A DNA stretch of 64,000 nucleotides, from positions 124,001 through 188,000 of the forward strand of contig JAOANU010000026.1 in assembly GCA_034387635.1 (NCBI GenBank), in the 5' to 3' direction. Within the stretch, counting starts at the first letter, position 1. Every line of letters starts with the position of its first letter. The notes beneath the pieces were generated by a model that searched no databases, was not told the DNA's origin, and saw only the letters and a list, made by a program, of their open reading frames with translations. Shown here one piece after another: positions 1 to 9,180 of this stretch. The DNA comes from Rhodosporidiobolus odoratus (taxonomy: Eukaryota > Basidiomycota > Microbotryomycetes > Sporidiobolales > Sporidiobolaceae). A program made the position numbers and the translations under genes.

Positions 1-3000
1 TTCATGAGCGACGTATTTAACGTCAGGCTGGATAGGAAGATGAAGTGGCTTGACGTCCTCAAAGCTGTGAAGCTTGAGGGCCTTCTTAATGTGGTTCTTG
101 ACGCGGACGACGACTTTGCCGGAAAGGTGGTCGTATTCGATCTCGCGACCGAGGAACGTCTGGCCATTGAGGGGTCCTTGAAAGGTAATGTCGAACTCTT
201 CGTCGACCTGAGAAAGGACGTTAGAGACGACGGACTCCTTACCAGCGATCATGACATCGTCGACGTAGACAAGGTAGAGGACGAAATCGGCGCATATGCG
301 ACCGAGATAGAGAGTGGCCTCGTCCGAGACTGCGACCAACCCAAACTCCTCGAACTTCTCCTTCGTATGAAGATGAAAGGCTCGCCCGGATTGAGGAAGT
401 CTGTAGGCGGCCCGAAGGAGACGGTAAACCTCGTTCTCACGCCCCTCGACCTCAAGATGCGGTGGCTGTTTGATGAAGACCGGCTCACCGCTCGTCTGAA
501 CATTCGCGCCGAGGTAGGCCTTGGCAAAGTCGGTAAGCCAGACGGGAAGACGGTAACGAGATGCGAGGATAAGAAAGAGAGAAACGAGGTCCCATTTCGG
601 GAGAGGGGTGAAGGTTGGGCCGAAGGTCGAGAGAAAGGGAATGGTTTTACAACCTTGAACGACTAACCTCGACTTGAGCTCCGCCTCCTTCTTTGAAGGA
701 GAAAGACGGGCATCGAGGTGCCATCTCGTACCTAGAACTTTCATTCCAGGTAATGGTTTATAAAGTTCGGACGAGACGGCGCCCTGTTTCTTGAACCCAT
801 CCCACTCCTCAATGAAGCCGGCCCTCCATTCGTCCGAGTAGATCGAGGACAAAGCCTCTTTCGAATTCCTCGGAGTACTGGGAGGGGGACGGTCTCCAAT
901 TGAGAAGGTCTTCTTGACGTTGGCAAGAGCCGTGTCAGAGGAAGCGAAGCCAGGTAAATAGAACAGGGCATAGTGATCGCCTTCATCCGGCTCGAAGGCA
1001 ACGGAAATCAGGACGACCCCTACGACGTCCGAATCGGAAGTATCGAAAGAGGAAGATAGCGAACCGAGACGCTCGGCGCGAGAGCGTTCGGAGAGATTTG
1101 GATAGGGCTCCTCCTCGTCTCCGATACGAGTGAGAACGGGAGTGGAGGAGGGAGAGAAAGAAGTAGGAGCTGCGGGGGAGGTAGTCGTTCTCCAACCGCC
1201 GAAGGGGAAAATAGCGCCCGGCGAATAAATCGGCGACGACGAATAAGTCCCGCTCCTTTTCTCCTTCTTGGAGAGCAGCTCGGAAGCTTGCTTCTCCTCG
1301 GCAAGGTCCTCATCATCCCAAAAGTAGTCATCGTCTTCAACATCCCGAGAACCCAAATCCTCCGAATCCCTCTTCGCGACTGATACATCTTTTGCCCAAC
1401 GAAGATTCGTCCCTGGGGCACCCTTCTCCTGGACGCGATACGCCTTACGGCCGCGACCTTCTCCAACGCCAAGGAAGATGCCCTGTACAGCCTTATTGCC
1501 AAAAGTAGGCGCGTCGGGATCGTGGATCCAGACGTCTTGGCCGAGGACGAGAGGCGCGGAGAGAGAGAAGAAGGGAGAATGCCGGCCGAAGAGAAAATGA
1601 TGAGGGGTTTCTCCTCGGTTAGGAGAATAGGGAAGGTTCTGTGTAAGGAAGAGTGCGAAGAAGAAGACCTCCGCCCAATACTTCTGGCTAAGGTTGGCCG
1701 AAGCAAGGAGAACGGTAACGCGATCCTTAATGGTGCGCACGAAGCGTTCGGAACGACCGTTCTGCTGCGGGGTATAGGGAACGGAGTAGGAATGGGTGAT
1801 GTTTTCGTCGGCGAGCATCGACTCGAAGGCTTTAGAGGTATACTCGGTGCCGTTGTCGGTCTGAAGGACGGTCGTCGAGGAAACGGGAACCCGGGAGTCC
1901 TTGAACCTTTCGCGAAGTCGAGCGATGATCTTGCGAGAGGCGGAAAGAACCTCTGTCTTGTCCTTAAGAGGCTCTCCATCAACCCAACCGCTAGCCTCGT
2001 CGACGAAGATGACGAAGTATTTGGCGTCCCCCCACGACTTAAAGCGGAAGGGGCCAGCGAGGTCGGAATGGAGACGCTCGAATGGTTTCGAAGCGTGCTT
2101 CTCGGAGATGGGGAAAGGAAGACGGGTGGTCTTGCCGAGGCGACAGGCGGGACAGGATTTCTCGAAGAACTTGTTGATGTCGGTCGTGGTAAATCCTTTT
2201 ACGGCGCCGAGGCGAAGTAAGTCGCGCATCGCTCCTTTGCCGGGGTGACCGAAGCGAAGGTGAGCGATAGAGACGGCTTCAACGCGACTGTCGACGGAAG
2301 AAGAGATAATGGCGGCGACAGGATCTTCGAGAGTGACCTGAGGAATGCGCTGATCGCCCGTAACGGCAGAAAGGACGACGGAACGAGAAGAGGGAGCGAG
2401 GATACGATAGCCGGATTTCGACGCTTCGAGAGTGAAGTCGGCGTCGAGGAAACGACCGGTGGAAATGAGGTTAAAGGTGCTCGAGGGAACGTGTAAGGTG
2501 TCCTTAAGAAGAACCGTCTTTGCCCCAGAAGGGGTAAGCGAGACGATAGGGACGCTCCCGACTCCGACGACGAGTTGCTGAGAACCGTTGACGGTGATGA
2601 GGGACCTCGGCGAGAGCTTATATTCGGTAAACCTCGACCGATCGACGACGACGTGGCTGCTCGCACACGAGTCCAAGTAGAACGAGGTGGGCGCCTCATA
2701 GTCGTCGTCTACCACTTCGATGGTGGCAGCAGAATAATCAACCTTCTCCGTCCCTCCCGACCCTCCGCCCGAGCCTCCATTCTTCCCTCCTCCACCTCTA
2801 CCCTTCTTCCCTCCACCGTTGCCATTACCCGACCCTCCAGACCCTAACTTGTTCTTTGGGTTGGAAGGGTTCGACCAACACTTCTCCGGATCATGGTTTG
2901 GCGCGATCTTCTGGCAGTGCTTGCACTTCGGACGAGTCGTCTTCCTACCACCGGTAGAGTTTGCGGAGGATTTCGAAGCGGTAACGAGGGCCGATGAAGA

Positions 3001-3765
3001 CGAAGAAGAGGAGTTGCCGAGGATCAAGGAAGAAGGAGAGTCGGAAGAAGAGGTAGAGACGGAACGTTGACGATTATGCTCGTTCCGGACAGCGGCGATA
3101 ACATGGAGGGGATCGAACTCCGAATGCTCGGCTTGGCGATAGACGGTAATCCACGACTGCCAGAGAGCGGAGGAAGGGAGGGCGGAGAAGATGAACTCGG
3201 AGTAGATGAGGTTGAGCTGGCGTTGATCGGCACGAATAGACTCGGTCGAGGAAGAGATATCGGGAACTTCACGAGAGAGGGTAAAGTTGATAGCCCGAGA
3301 CGACGCGAGAATTTCCTCGTGGATATCGAGGAGTTTGCCGACATCGTTGCCAGCGCGGCTCTTGGCGGAAAGGAGGGAGGCGATGATACCTTGAACGGTA
3401 ACTTGGTCGGTGAGCTCGAATCGATTGCGAAGGTACTCCCAAGCTGCCGACGAATTATAGCCGGTAAGCTGATTGGTGAGGGTGTTGCTGACCTTGGCGT
3501 AAATGATGTTGAGCGCCCGATCCTCGCCGGATTCCCATCTCTCAACCGCCCTAAGCTCTTCCGCCGTAGGTGCCGCCGGGTCCACCACCATAGGTCGAGC
3601 AGGTGGAGTTTGCTGGACCATATCCCATACTCCTCCCGTCCTAAGCGCCCGCTCCATCCTAAGCTTCCATCCCTGAAAGTCCTTCCCGGTCTCGCTCAGC
3701 GTGTCGACGTTCTTGAGATAGGCGTAAACGCCAGAATCCGAAGGAAGAGGACGTTGAGCGGCCAT
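1..3765 (-). CDS. Copia-1 gag-pol polyprotein (Ty1/copia), 3' end beyond window
   Basis: A single minus-strand frame stays open from about 4041 to the left edge; the first in-frame ATG is at 3765. In order it shows a gag-like N-terminus, a zinc knuckle CKHCQKIAPNHDPEKC (spacing CX2CX6HX4C, near 2870-2920), a protease motif LDSCAS (near 2665-2680), an integrase zinc site (HLRFGH then CPAC, about 2135-2265), the integrase DDE triad (HSDLAG, TDNGTEY, NGRSERF, down to about 1741) and a copia reverse transcriptase with YVDD at 256-267. RNase H and the 3' LTR must lie to the left of the window. There is no stop or frameshift in about 1255 codons, so this part is intact. The protease has Cys where many copies have Gly (DSG). 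It replicates through an RNA intermediate in virus-like particles. The frame is also open for about 90 codons upstream of the ATG without a Met. Confidence 0.93.
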   Translation of the reverse strand, partial: MAAQRPLPSDSGVYAYLKNVDTLSETGKDFQGWKLRMERALRTGGVWDMVQQTPPARPMVVDPAAPTAEELRAVERWESGEDRALNIIYAKVSNTLTNQLTGYNSSAAWEYLRNRFELTDQVTVQGIIASLLSAKSRAGNDVGKLLDIHEEILASSRAINFTLSREVPDISSSTESIRADQRQLNLIYSEFIFSALPSSALWQSWITVYRQAEHSEFDPLHVIAAVRNEHNRQRSVSTSSSDSPSSLILGNSSSSSSSALVTASKSSANSTGGRKTTRPKCKHCQKIAPNHDPEKCWSNPSNPKNKLGSGGSGNGNGGGKKGRGGGGKNGGSGGGSGGTEKVDYSAATIEVVDDDYEAPTSFYLDSCASSHVVVDRSRFTEYKLSPRSLITVNGSQQLVVGVGSVPIVSLTPSGAKTVLLKDTLHVPSSTFNLISTGRFLDADFTLEASKSGYRILAPSSRSVVLSAVTGDQRIPQVTLEDPVAAIISSSVDSRVEAVSIAHLRFGHPGKGAMRDLLRLGAVKGFTTTDINKFFEKSCPACRLGKTTRLPFPISEKHASKPFERLHSDLAGPFRFKSWGDAKYFVIFVDEASGWVDGEPLKDKTEVLSASRKIIARLRERFKDSRVPVSSTTVLQTDNGTEYTSKAFESMLADENITHSYSVPYTPQQNGRSERFVRTIKDRVTVLLASANLSQKYWAEVFFFALFLTQNLPYSPNRGETPHHFLFGRHSPFFSLSAPLVLGQDVWIHDPDAPTFGNKAVQGIFLGVGEGRGRKAYRVQEKGAPGTNLRWAKDVSVAKRDSEDLGSRDVEDDDYFWDDEDLAEEKQASELLSKKEKRSGTYSSSPIYSPGAIFPFGGWRTTTSPAAPTSFSPSSTPVLTRIGDEEEPYPNLSERSRAERLGSLSSSFDTSDSDVVGVVLISVAFEPDEGDHYALFYLPGFASSDTALANVKKTFSIGDRPPPSTPRNSKEALSSIYSDEWRAGFIEEWDGFKKQGAVSSELYKPLPGMKVLGTRWHLDARLSPSKKEAELKSRLVVQGCKTIPFLSTFGPTFTPLPKWDLVSLFLILASRYRLPVWLTDFAKAYLGANVQTSGEPVFIKQPPHLEVEGRENEVYRLLRAAYRLPQSGRAFHLHTKEKFEEFGLVAVSDEATLYLGRICADFVLYLVYVDDVMIAGKESVVSNVLSQVDEEFDITFQGPLNGQTFLGREIEYDHLSGKVVVRVKNHIKKALKLHSFEDVKPLHLPIQPDVKYVAHE

Positions 3766-4068
3766 GACGATAGGAAGAGGAGGTGAAGAAAGTGCAGAAG
3801 CGAACTGAGAAGGTCCGGGTAGAGGAGAGGCGGGGGCTGGAGAGTTCCGACGGGAGAAGATGTAACTACCGGGTGATTCACCGGGTAAGTTGACGACTAC
3901 GGATTCAGGTGGAACGAGGAGAGCCGAAGGAAAAGTAGTCCGAGTGGAAGAGGAGGGTAGTACGGGGGGAGTTGTCGCTATAGGCGACTGATCTGGTGAG
4001 GTAGCGACCGGAGTGGTTGAACCGGAAATGGTGGTGACCGTTCAAACGATCAGCGTAAGCCTAGAGTG

Positions 4069-4090
4069 TCGCGGACGTTATAGTCCGCGA
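4069..4090. other. 8-bp stem hairpin in the Copia-1 leader
   Basis: TCGCGGAC and GTCCGCGA form a perfect 8-bp inverted repeat around a 6-nt loop (GTTATA). It sits in the transcribed leader just upstream of the gag frame, where retroelement RNAs often carry packaging or dimer-initiation structures. The function is inferred. Confidence 0.5.
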
Positions 4091-4234
4091 GAGCTCTGAC
4101 TGCGAATCTGTAGCGATATGAAGTGTGAACGGTGAATGGTATAGCAGCTAACTAAGAAAGGACTACTTACCTAGAGGCGAGAGAGAACGAAGTGTGAACG
4201 GTGAAGAAGAGAAAGGAAAGAAAGGAAGACGAGG

Positions 4235-4242
4235 TTATATAG
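4235..4242 (-). promoter_or_regulatory. TATA-like box of the Copia-1 LTR
   Basis: Minus-strand CTATATAA lies about 200 bp inside the presumed LTR start and about 470 bp upstream of the gag ATG, as expected for an LTR core promoter. Transcription would start some 25-35 bp further on, towards lower coordinates. The assignment rests on sequence and position only. Confidence 0.5.
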
Positions 4243-4441
4243 GGAAGTGTAGGTAGTACGACGGACTGTCTCACAATTCTCCCAGGCACAAAGGTAACAC
4301 CGACGAAGGAGGGATAGGAACAACTTGGGAAAGGTAGTGGCTAACCAAAGAAGTAACGGAGAACAAGAACCGAGGTGAAGCGAAGCGAGAAAGAGGGAAG
4401 AAAGATTCATCTCTCCGACTTCGACCTTCCCAAACCAAACA

Positions 4442-7415
4442 TTAACTCCTCCTCAAGTCTTCCGCCCACCCTGAACTACTCTCGCAACCAACAGCCTCCT
4501 TCACCCCGGCGTCGCGTGAGGATAAAACTTCCTCCACTGAAGGGACCGCCTCCCTGTCAGCAACGGGGGAAATGCGAGGGACGAACCCGAGCACCAACTC
4601 GAATGGGGCCTTCCCCGTAGACACGTTGACAGCACAGTTTATGCTGTACTCTGTAAGAGACAGATGTGCTGCCCAATCCGTCTGCCGGCGCGAAACCAAC
4701 CCGCGCAGGACTTGCACGACCGTTTTATTAGTGCGCTCGCTGGCTGCGTCCATCGGTTTCAGGGTGGAACGCGGTGCTCATCTGTAACCTCGTTCCCATC
4801 GCCCGTTGTAGCGACTTCCAGAACCGGCTCGTGAAGAGCTTGTCCCGATCCGAGACGATACGTTCCGGTTGGCCAAAAAGCTTCACCCAGTGCTCAAAGA
4901 ACAACGCTGCAACCGTGTGTGCGTCATCTTTTGTGGAGCAGGGGATTAAGCGAGTATACCCTGACAGGCGGTCGGAGATCCCGAGGAGGTAGTCGTGCCC
5001 TTGGGATTTGGGCAGCGGACCGACGAAATCCAACGCGACGTCTGAGAAGGGTTTCGGGAGGATGGGAAGGGGGTGAAGCGCGCCCTGTTTCTTCTGCGTG
5101 TCGGACTTCATGCGCTGACATGTGTCGCAAGAGCGGCAATACTTGCGCACATCTCGCGACATCAATGGCCAGAAGAACGACCTGCAAAGAGAAACATACG
5201 TCTTTAGCGTACCAAAATGCCCAGTTGCATCGTGAGCGTCGTGCAGCAAAGTCTCCCGAAGCCCCGCTTCAGCAGGGATGACGAGCCTCCCGTCGTCAGT
5301 GAACAGGAGGCCATTCTCCTCGCGGAAAAGCTTACTGGAGTCAGCGACGTCCTTCATCTTCAAGCATTCAGCATCCTTAAGATACCCCGCTTTGATAGCA
5401 TCCAATACTCCCCTACTGAGGGAGACCTCTGAAAGACCCATCACTATGAGTCCCGGTTCCGCTTTGTCCAGCTGGAAAGGGTAACGGCTCAACCCATCTG
5501 CCACAGCATTCTTCTCGCCCGGTATATGCACGGTGTCGTAGTCATAGTCCGCTAAGGATTCCGACCACCGAGCTTGTCTCTTTGAGAGATCCGGTTGAGT
5601 GCGGAAATGGCGGAGGGTTTCGTGATCCGTGAGAACCGTGAACCGCTCCCCGAGTAGCTCGATCCGCCAAGCCTTAAGCGCTGCTACCACAGCCAGTAAT
5701 TCCTGCTCGTGCGTAGGATAATTCCGCTCAGCAGGAATAAACTGCCGTGAGTAGTAGCTGCATGGCAAGGCGGTCTTCCAGTCCGGCCCCTGCATTAAAA
5801 CCGCCCCGAGACCGACCTTGGAGGCGTCCGTCATAACCCATATGGGTTCTGCTCCTTCGCTGTGATCCACAGGTCTGAGAACGGGGAGAGAGGTTACGAC
5901 TCGCCTTATTTCCTGAAAAGCCCGTTCCTCCTTCTCCGTCCAAAGCCCAGTAATATCTCCTAATCCCTTCTTCGTCAACAGCGTAAGGAAGGCGGTGTGC
6001 TGAGCAAGACCGGGGATAAACTTGCGAAGGTATTGGACGAGGCCAAGGAACCCTCGAAGCTGTTTGACCGTTGCGGGAGTTGGCCAGTTTCGTACGCGAT
6101 CGACCTTATTCGGGTCGGCTCCAATGCCGTTCCTCGAGATCCTGTGACCGAGAAACTCAGTATCGACAGTAACGAGGTCCGTCTTCTTCGGCGAGCAGTA
6201 AAGTCCTCCTGCCCGAACCGCTTCGAGTACTTCCCGGACATTCCGCTCATGTTCCTCCAAGGACGACGACCAGATGATGATGTCGTCGACGAAGGCTTGA
6301 CAGATGCGACCGATTTGCGCTGAGAGCGCCTCGTTCATACGTCGCTGATGCGTAGCCGGGGCGTTGCATAAGCCTTGAGGCATGACGACCCACTCATAGA
6401 GACCCCACGGCGTCTTGATAGCGGTTTTAGGGACGTCGTCCTCGTTGACCAAGGTCTGGAAGAAGGCGTCGCTCATGTCGATCTTGCCCCAGTATTTCGC
6501 TTGGGCAGACTGAGCGAGGATCTCGTCGGGGACGGGGAGGGGAGTTCGGTCCTTAACGGTGTTTGCGTTGAGTTGTCGATAGTCGTTAAGCCAGCGAGGG
6601 TCGGCGAGGGGGTCCTTCTTAGGTTGAACGAAAGCGGGGGAGGCGTACTGAGAGCGGGAGAGGCGTAGACGACCGGCTGCAACGTGCTTGTCGAGAAGGG
6701 CTTTCCACTTGAGGTTCCAACGGGCCGGCGACGGGTAACCTCGCTGGTTGTGAACCTTCTTCTCGTCGATGAGTTTGATGAAGTGACGGACGTTCGACTT
6801 GTCGGCTTGGGAGAGGGGTGGTATCCCATTCGGGAAGCGGTCGGCGTAGTCGTCCATCAACCTTTTCTTCAACTCATCCATCATCACCTGCTCCTTTCTC
6901 CTCTCCTCCTCTCTTTCTATCTCCGCTTCGATTACCGAGATCCTTGCCAACACACTAGCCGTGAGTACGCGGCGGCGTCGATCCTTGTCCGTGAGCGTCT
7001 CCAACGAGTCTTTGAGCGTAGCGGGGCCATGGACCGGCTTGACGGAGAGTAAATCCAACTCTACCTCGCCGTCGTGTGCAGCACGGACGAGGCGCGGCTG
7101 GGGGTGGAGATGGATAGAGAGGCGGTGACGGTGCAAGAAGGGGTTTCCGAGGATTAGATCGTAAGGAGGTTCTAGCGGGGCGACCTTGAGCATCGTAGGA
7201 CCGAACGAGAGTGTGCCATCGATGGATAACGGGGCGTAGACAAAGTGAGTGATGTCGAGGGACGCTGCCGCCCCCCCCCCCTTAATTGCAAGCTTTGCTA
7301 CTCTAGGCCTTTTCAGTTTCTGCTTCTCTAACCCTAGTTCCTCAACCATCCTATCTGAAATGTAGATGGAGGAGCAACCAGAGTCAGCGAGAGCTTCACC
7401 TACTTGGAAGCGCTA
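4442..7415 (-). pseudogene. Ty3/gypsy pol (protease-RT-RNase H-integrase), frameshifted and truncated
   Basis: The main frame is 4728-7415 (first ATG 7349). It begins with an aspartic protease motif ALADSGCSS at about 7374-7394, then reverse transcriptase with FVDD (near 6280), RNase H (TDASKVGLG, LTDHETLRHF), an HHCC integrase zinc site (GHFGTLKTY to CDTC) and integrase catalytic aspartates (LDFVGPLP, VSDRDKLF). At about 4750 the frame is lost immediately after HPETDG; the remaining integrase (SERTNKTVV to about 4442) continues in another frame, so roughly one base has been gained or lost. The remnant ends where Copia-1 begins, and the integrase C-terminus is missing. The ATG at 7349 lies downstream of the protease active site, so active pol would have to be entered from gag. 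The element is probably no longer autonomous. Confidence 0.9.
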
Positions 7416-8614
7416 GAGGCATCGCCCACGCGTATCGGGAGGGAGGGGAGGTGGAGTTCGACGTACTCGTCATCCTCGTCGTCCGTCAACCAATCCAGCG
7501 TTGCTCCTTCGTCCTCGACGTCCTCGAGCAGACTAAACCCTCGTAATCCCGTAGCGACCTTCTCAGCCGGGGTGGAAGCGGTATTGGTAGTCGGCGCAGG
7601 GGCGTACGAGTCGGCGGCAGGAGTGAAACCGGGAGGAAGGGGTACACTGTCGCCCGGTTTGAACGAAGCGGGGACGGGGACGCGGTCGCGGGAGATGATG
7701 TCGCTGGGGCAGGAGACGGCGCGGTGTTTTTGCCACGACTTACGGCACTTGGTGCAGCCGTAGGTAGCACTTAGCCAAGCTCGCTCGAGGGGTGTGAGCG
7801 CGGCAGATCCGGGGGTCGGAGAGGAACGAGAATTGTCGAGAGGGGGTCGAGACGCAGTAGCGGTAGTCGAGGAAGGGGTGTTGTTGGCCTTGTTTGTCGA
7901 GGTACTCGAGGTAGACGTTTTCTTGGCGGTACCTACCTGTCTGGCGACATCGGCGCGGCGAGAGGCGATAACCGACCAATGGTCCCGAGCAACCCGGTCG
8001 AACTTGGTGTAATCGACGGCCCTGACAGCGACGTTGGCGGCAGCGGCATTGGTACCCGTTCCCTCAGCGAGCGTCGGAGTAGCTGCACCTAGTCCGATGG
8101 CGTCGCGGTCGTCCTCATGGTAGCCGGTCCCGATTAAGACTTCATGTTGGCGGAGGTATCGTGCGAGCTCGTCGTCCATTCCGTATAAGAGGTTCTTGAC
8201 TAGCTCCAGATCGCCCATCGCCGCCGTAGATATGGCCTGTTGGGCCAAGCGTAACGTTCCCGACCATTCTCCATAATCCCTCCCGCGCTGCTTACTCTCC
8301 CTGATCTCCCGTTCCACTTCCCACACGTAGTCCCTAGGCAGCGCCTCTCGCTTCAAGTCCTTTATGAACTGTTCATACGTCTTTGCAAGATGCGCCGCCA
8401 TTGATCCACTCCACCATGCGTTTAACTCTGTGAAGCCGGTGACTGAGAGGCCGATCATGAGGACCTTCTTGCGAGACGAGGTGACATCCTTGAGGTTGAA
8501 GTAGAGCTCGAAAGCAAGAAGGAAGTTGGAGAGGGATTGTGGCGAGAGATCCGTAAGTTGAGGGGGTTTGCCGAGAGAGAAGGAAACCGGAGGGTAGAAC
8601 GTAGGCGTGGACAT
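7400..8614 (-). CDS. Ty3/gypsy gag
   Basis: A 404-aa frame directly upstream of gypsy pol. The first 180 residues resemble a retrotransposon capsid (helical, with LLYGMDDELARYL near the end). A Ser/Thr-rich linker leads to a zinc knuckle CTKCRKSWQKHRAVSC with spacing CX2CX6HX4C, then an acidic tail. The start ATG is at 8612-8614. The stop at 7400-7402 overlaps the pol frame, which opens after a TAG at 7413-7415, by only about 10 nt; pol is in the -1 frame relative to gag. I see no classical XXXYYYZ slippery heptamer in this overlap. The frame is intact even though pol is broken. Confidence 0.85.
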   Translation of the reverse strand: MSTPTFYPPVSFSLGKPPQLTDLSPQSLSNFLLAFELYFNLKDVTSSRKKVLMIGLSVTGFTELNAWWSGSMAAHLAKTYEQFIKDLKREALPRDYVWEVEREIRESKQRGRDYGEWSGTLRLAQQAISTAAMGDLELVKNLLYGMDDELARYLRQHEVLIGTGYHEDDRDAIGLGAATPTLAEGTGTNAAAANVAVRAVDYTKFDRVARDHWSVIASRRADVARQVGTAKKTSTSSTSTNKANNTPSSTTATASRPPLDNSRSSPTPGSAALTPLERAWLSATYGCTKCRKSWQKHRAVSCPSDIISRDRVPVPASFKPGDSVPLPPGFTPAADSYAPAPTTNTASTPAEKVATGLRGFSLLEDVEDEGATLDWLTDDEDDEYVELHLPSLPIRVGDASSASK

Positions 8615-8927
8615 GGCGCGGCTCGATCAGGTGCGGATGGCGTGCAGGAGAGGGGCAGGAGAGTCTTCTTCGGCGTCTGATTCAGAGGCGGAGGAAGAGT
8701 CGGTATGTTGAGTGACCGGGGAGGAGGGTGGAGATGGCGCTCGATGTCGTTGTCTCGACCTCTCCTGGGGATAGACTGAGGGATTGGCGGGTGCTAGGCC
8801 GAATTGGCGGTACGTAGTGCGAGTTCCGTAGGCCAGGATGACGAATCTCAAAAAAAAAGTGAAAGGCGACGCTTTCGTCGACTTCGCTTGCTCGGACGCT
8901 GAGAGGTTGAGAGGCCAATAGGATAGT

Positions 8928-8957
8928 CTGGCGTGCAATCTAACTCAGCTGAAGCGT
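8928..8957. repeat. 30-bp direct repeat, copy 1
   Basis: The 30-bp unit starting CTGGCGTGCAATC and ending CTGAAGCGT occurs here and again at 8987-9016 without a mismatch. It lies about 315 bp upstream of the gypsy gag ATG, so it may mark an LTR/leader boundary or an insertion junction. Confidence 0.8.
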
Positions 8958-8986
8958 CCTACAGTAATACGAGAAGCAGAACGAAC

Positions 8987-9016
8987 CTGGCGTGCAATCT
9001 AACTCAGCTGAAGCGT
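8987..9016. repeat. 30-bp direct repeat, copy 2
   Basis: Perfect second copy of the unit at 8928-8957, with start points 59 bp apart. See copy 1. Confidence 0.8.
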
Positions 9017-9180
9017 GAGAAAGAAGGCAAGCCAGGTCGCCGCGGATCCGCCCAAGTCCTTCCTTCAACCTCGCTTCGATTCCTCCGTTCGGCACCTTTT
9101 CCCGACAACTCCCTTTTCCCACTTAGACAGATTCCCCGCGCTATAGTCCGTAGACCAACGCAACTGCACTGCTAGGCGTG

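Larger units (their letters stand above)
4042..4441 (-). mobile_element. Copia-1 5' LTR and leader
   Basis: Non-coding DNA between the Copia-1 frame and the gypsy integrase remnant. On the minus strand it opens with TGTTTGG at 4441, the usual TG start of an LTR, directly after the broken gypsy reading frame. A TATA-like CTATATAA lies at 4242-4235. A 17-bp direct repeat (GAAGTGTGAACGGTGAA, plus strand) is at 4120-4136 and 4189-4205, and a hairpin at 4069-4090. The inner LTR edge and primer-binding site were not resolved because the 3' LTR is outside the window. Confidence 0.7.
8615..9180 (-). mobile_element. Gypsy 5' leader / probable LTR region
   Basis: Non-coding DNA upstream of gypsy gag holding the two 30-bp repeats. 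The 5' LTR would be expected here, but I could not define its edges because the 3' LTR is not visible, having been displaced or lost through the Copia-1 insertion. No host gene is recognised. Confidence 0.4.

Noticed and set aside
4..3786. Long plus-strand ORFs over Copia-1 (for example 4-666, 1522-2220, 3067-3786)
   Set aside because: They are the mirror frame of the minus-strand polyprotein, which has clear integrase and RT motifs.
7262..7290. G-run in gypsy pol as a slippery frameshift site
   Set aside because: It lies downstream of the protease motif in an uninterrupted frame and encodes a Gly stretch; no second frame is entered there.
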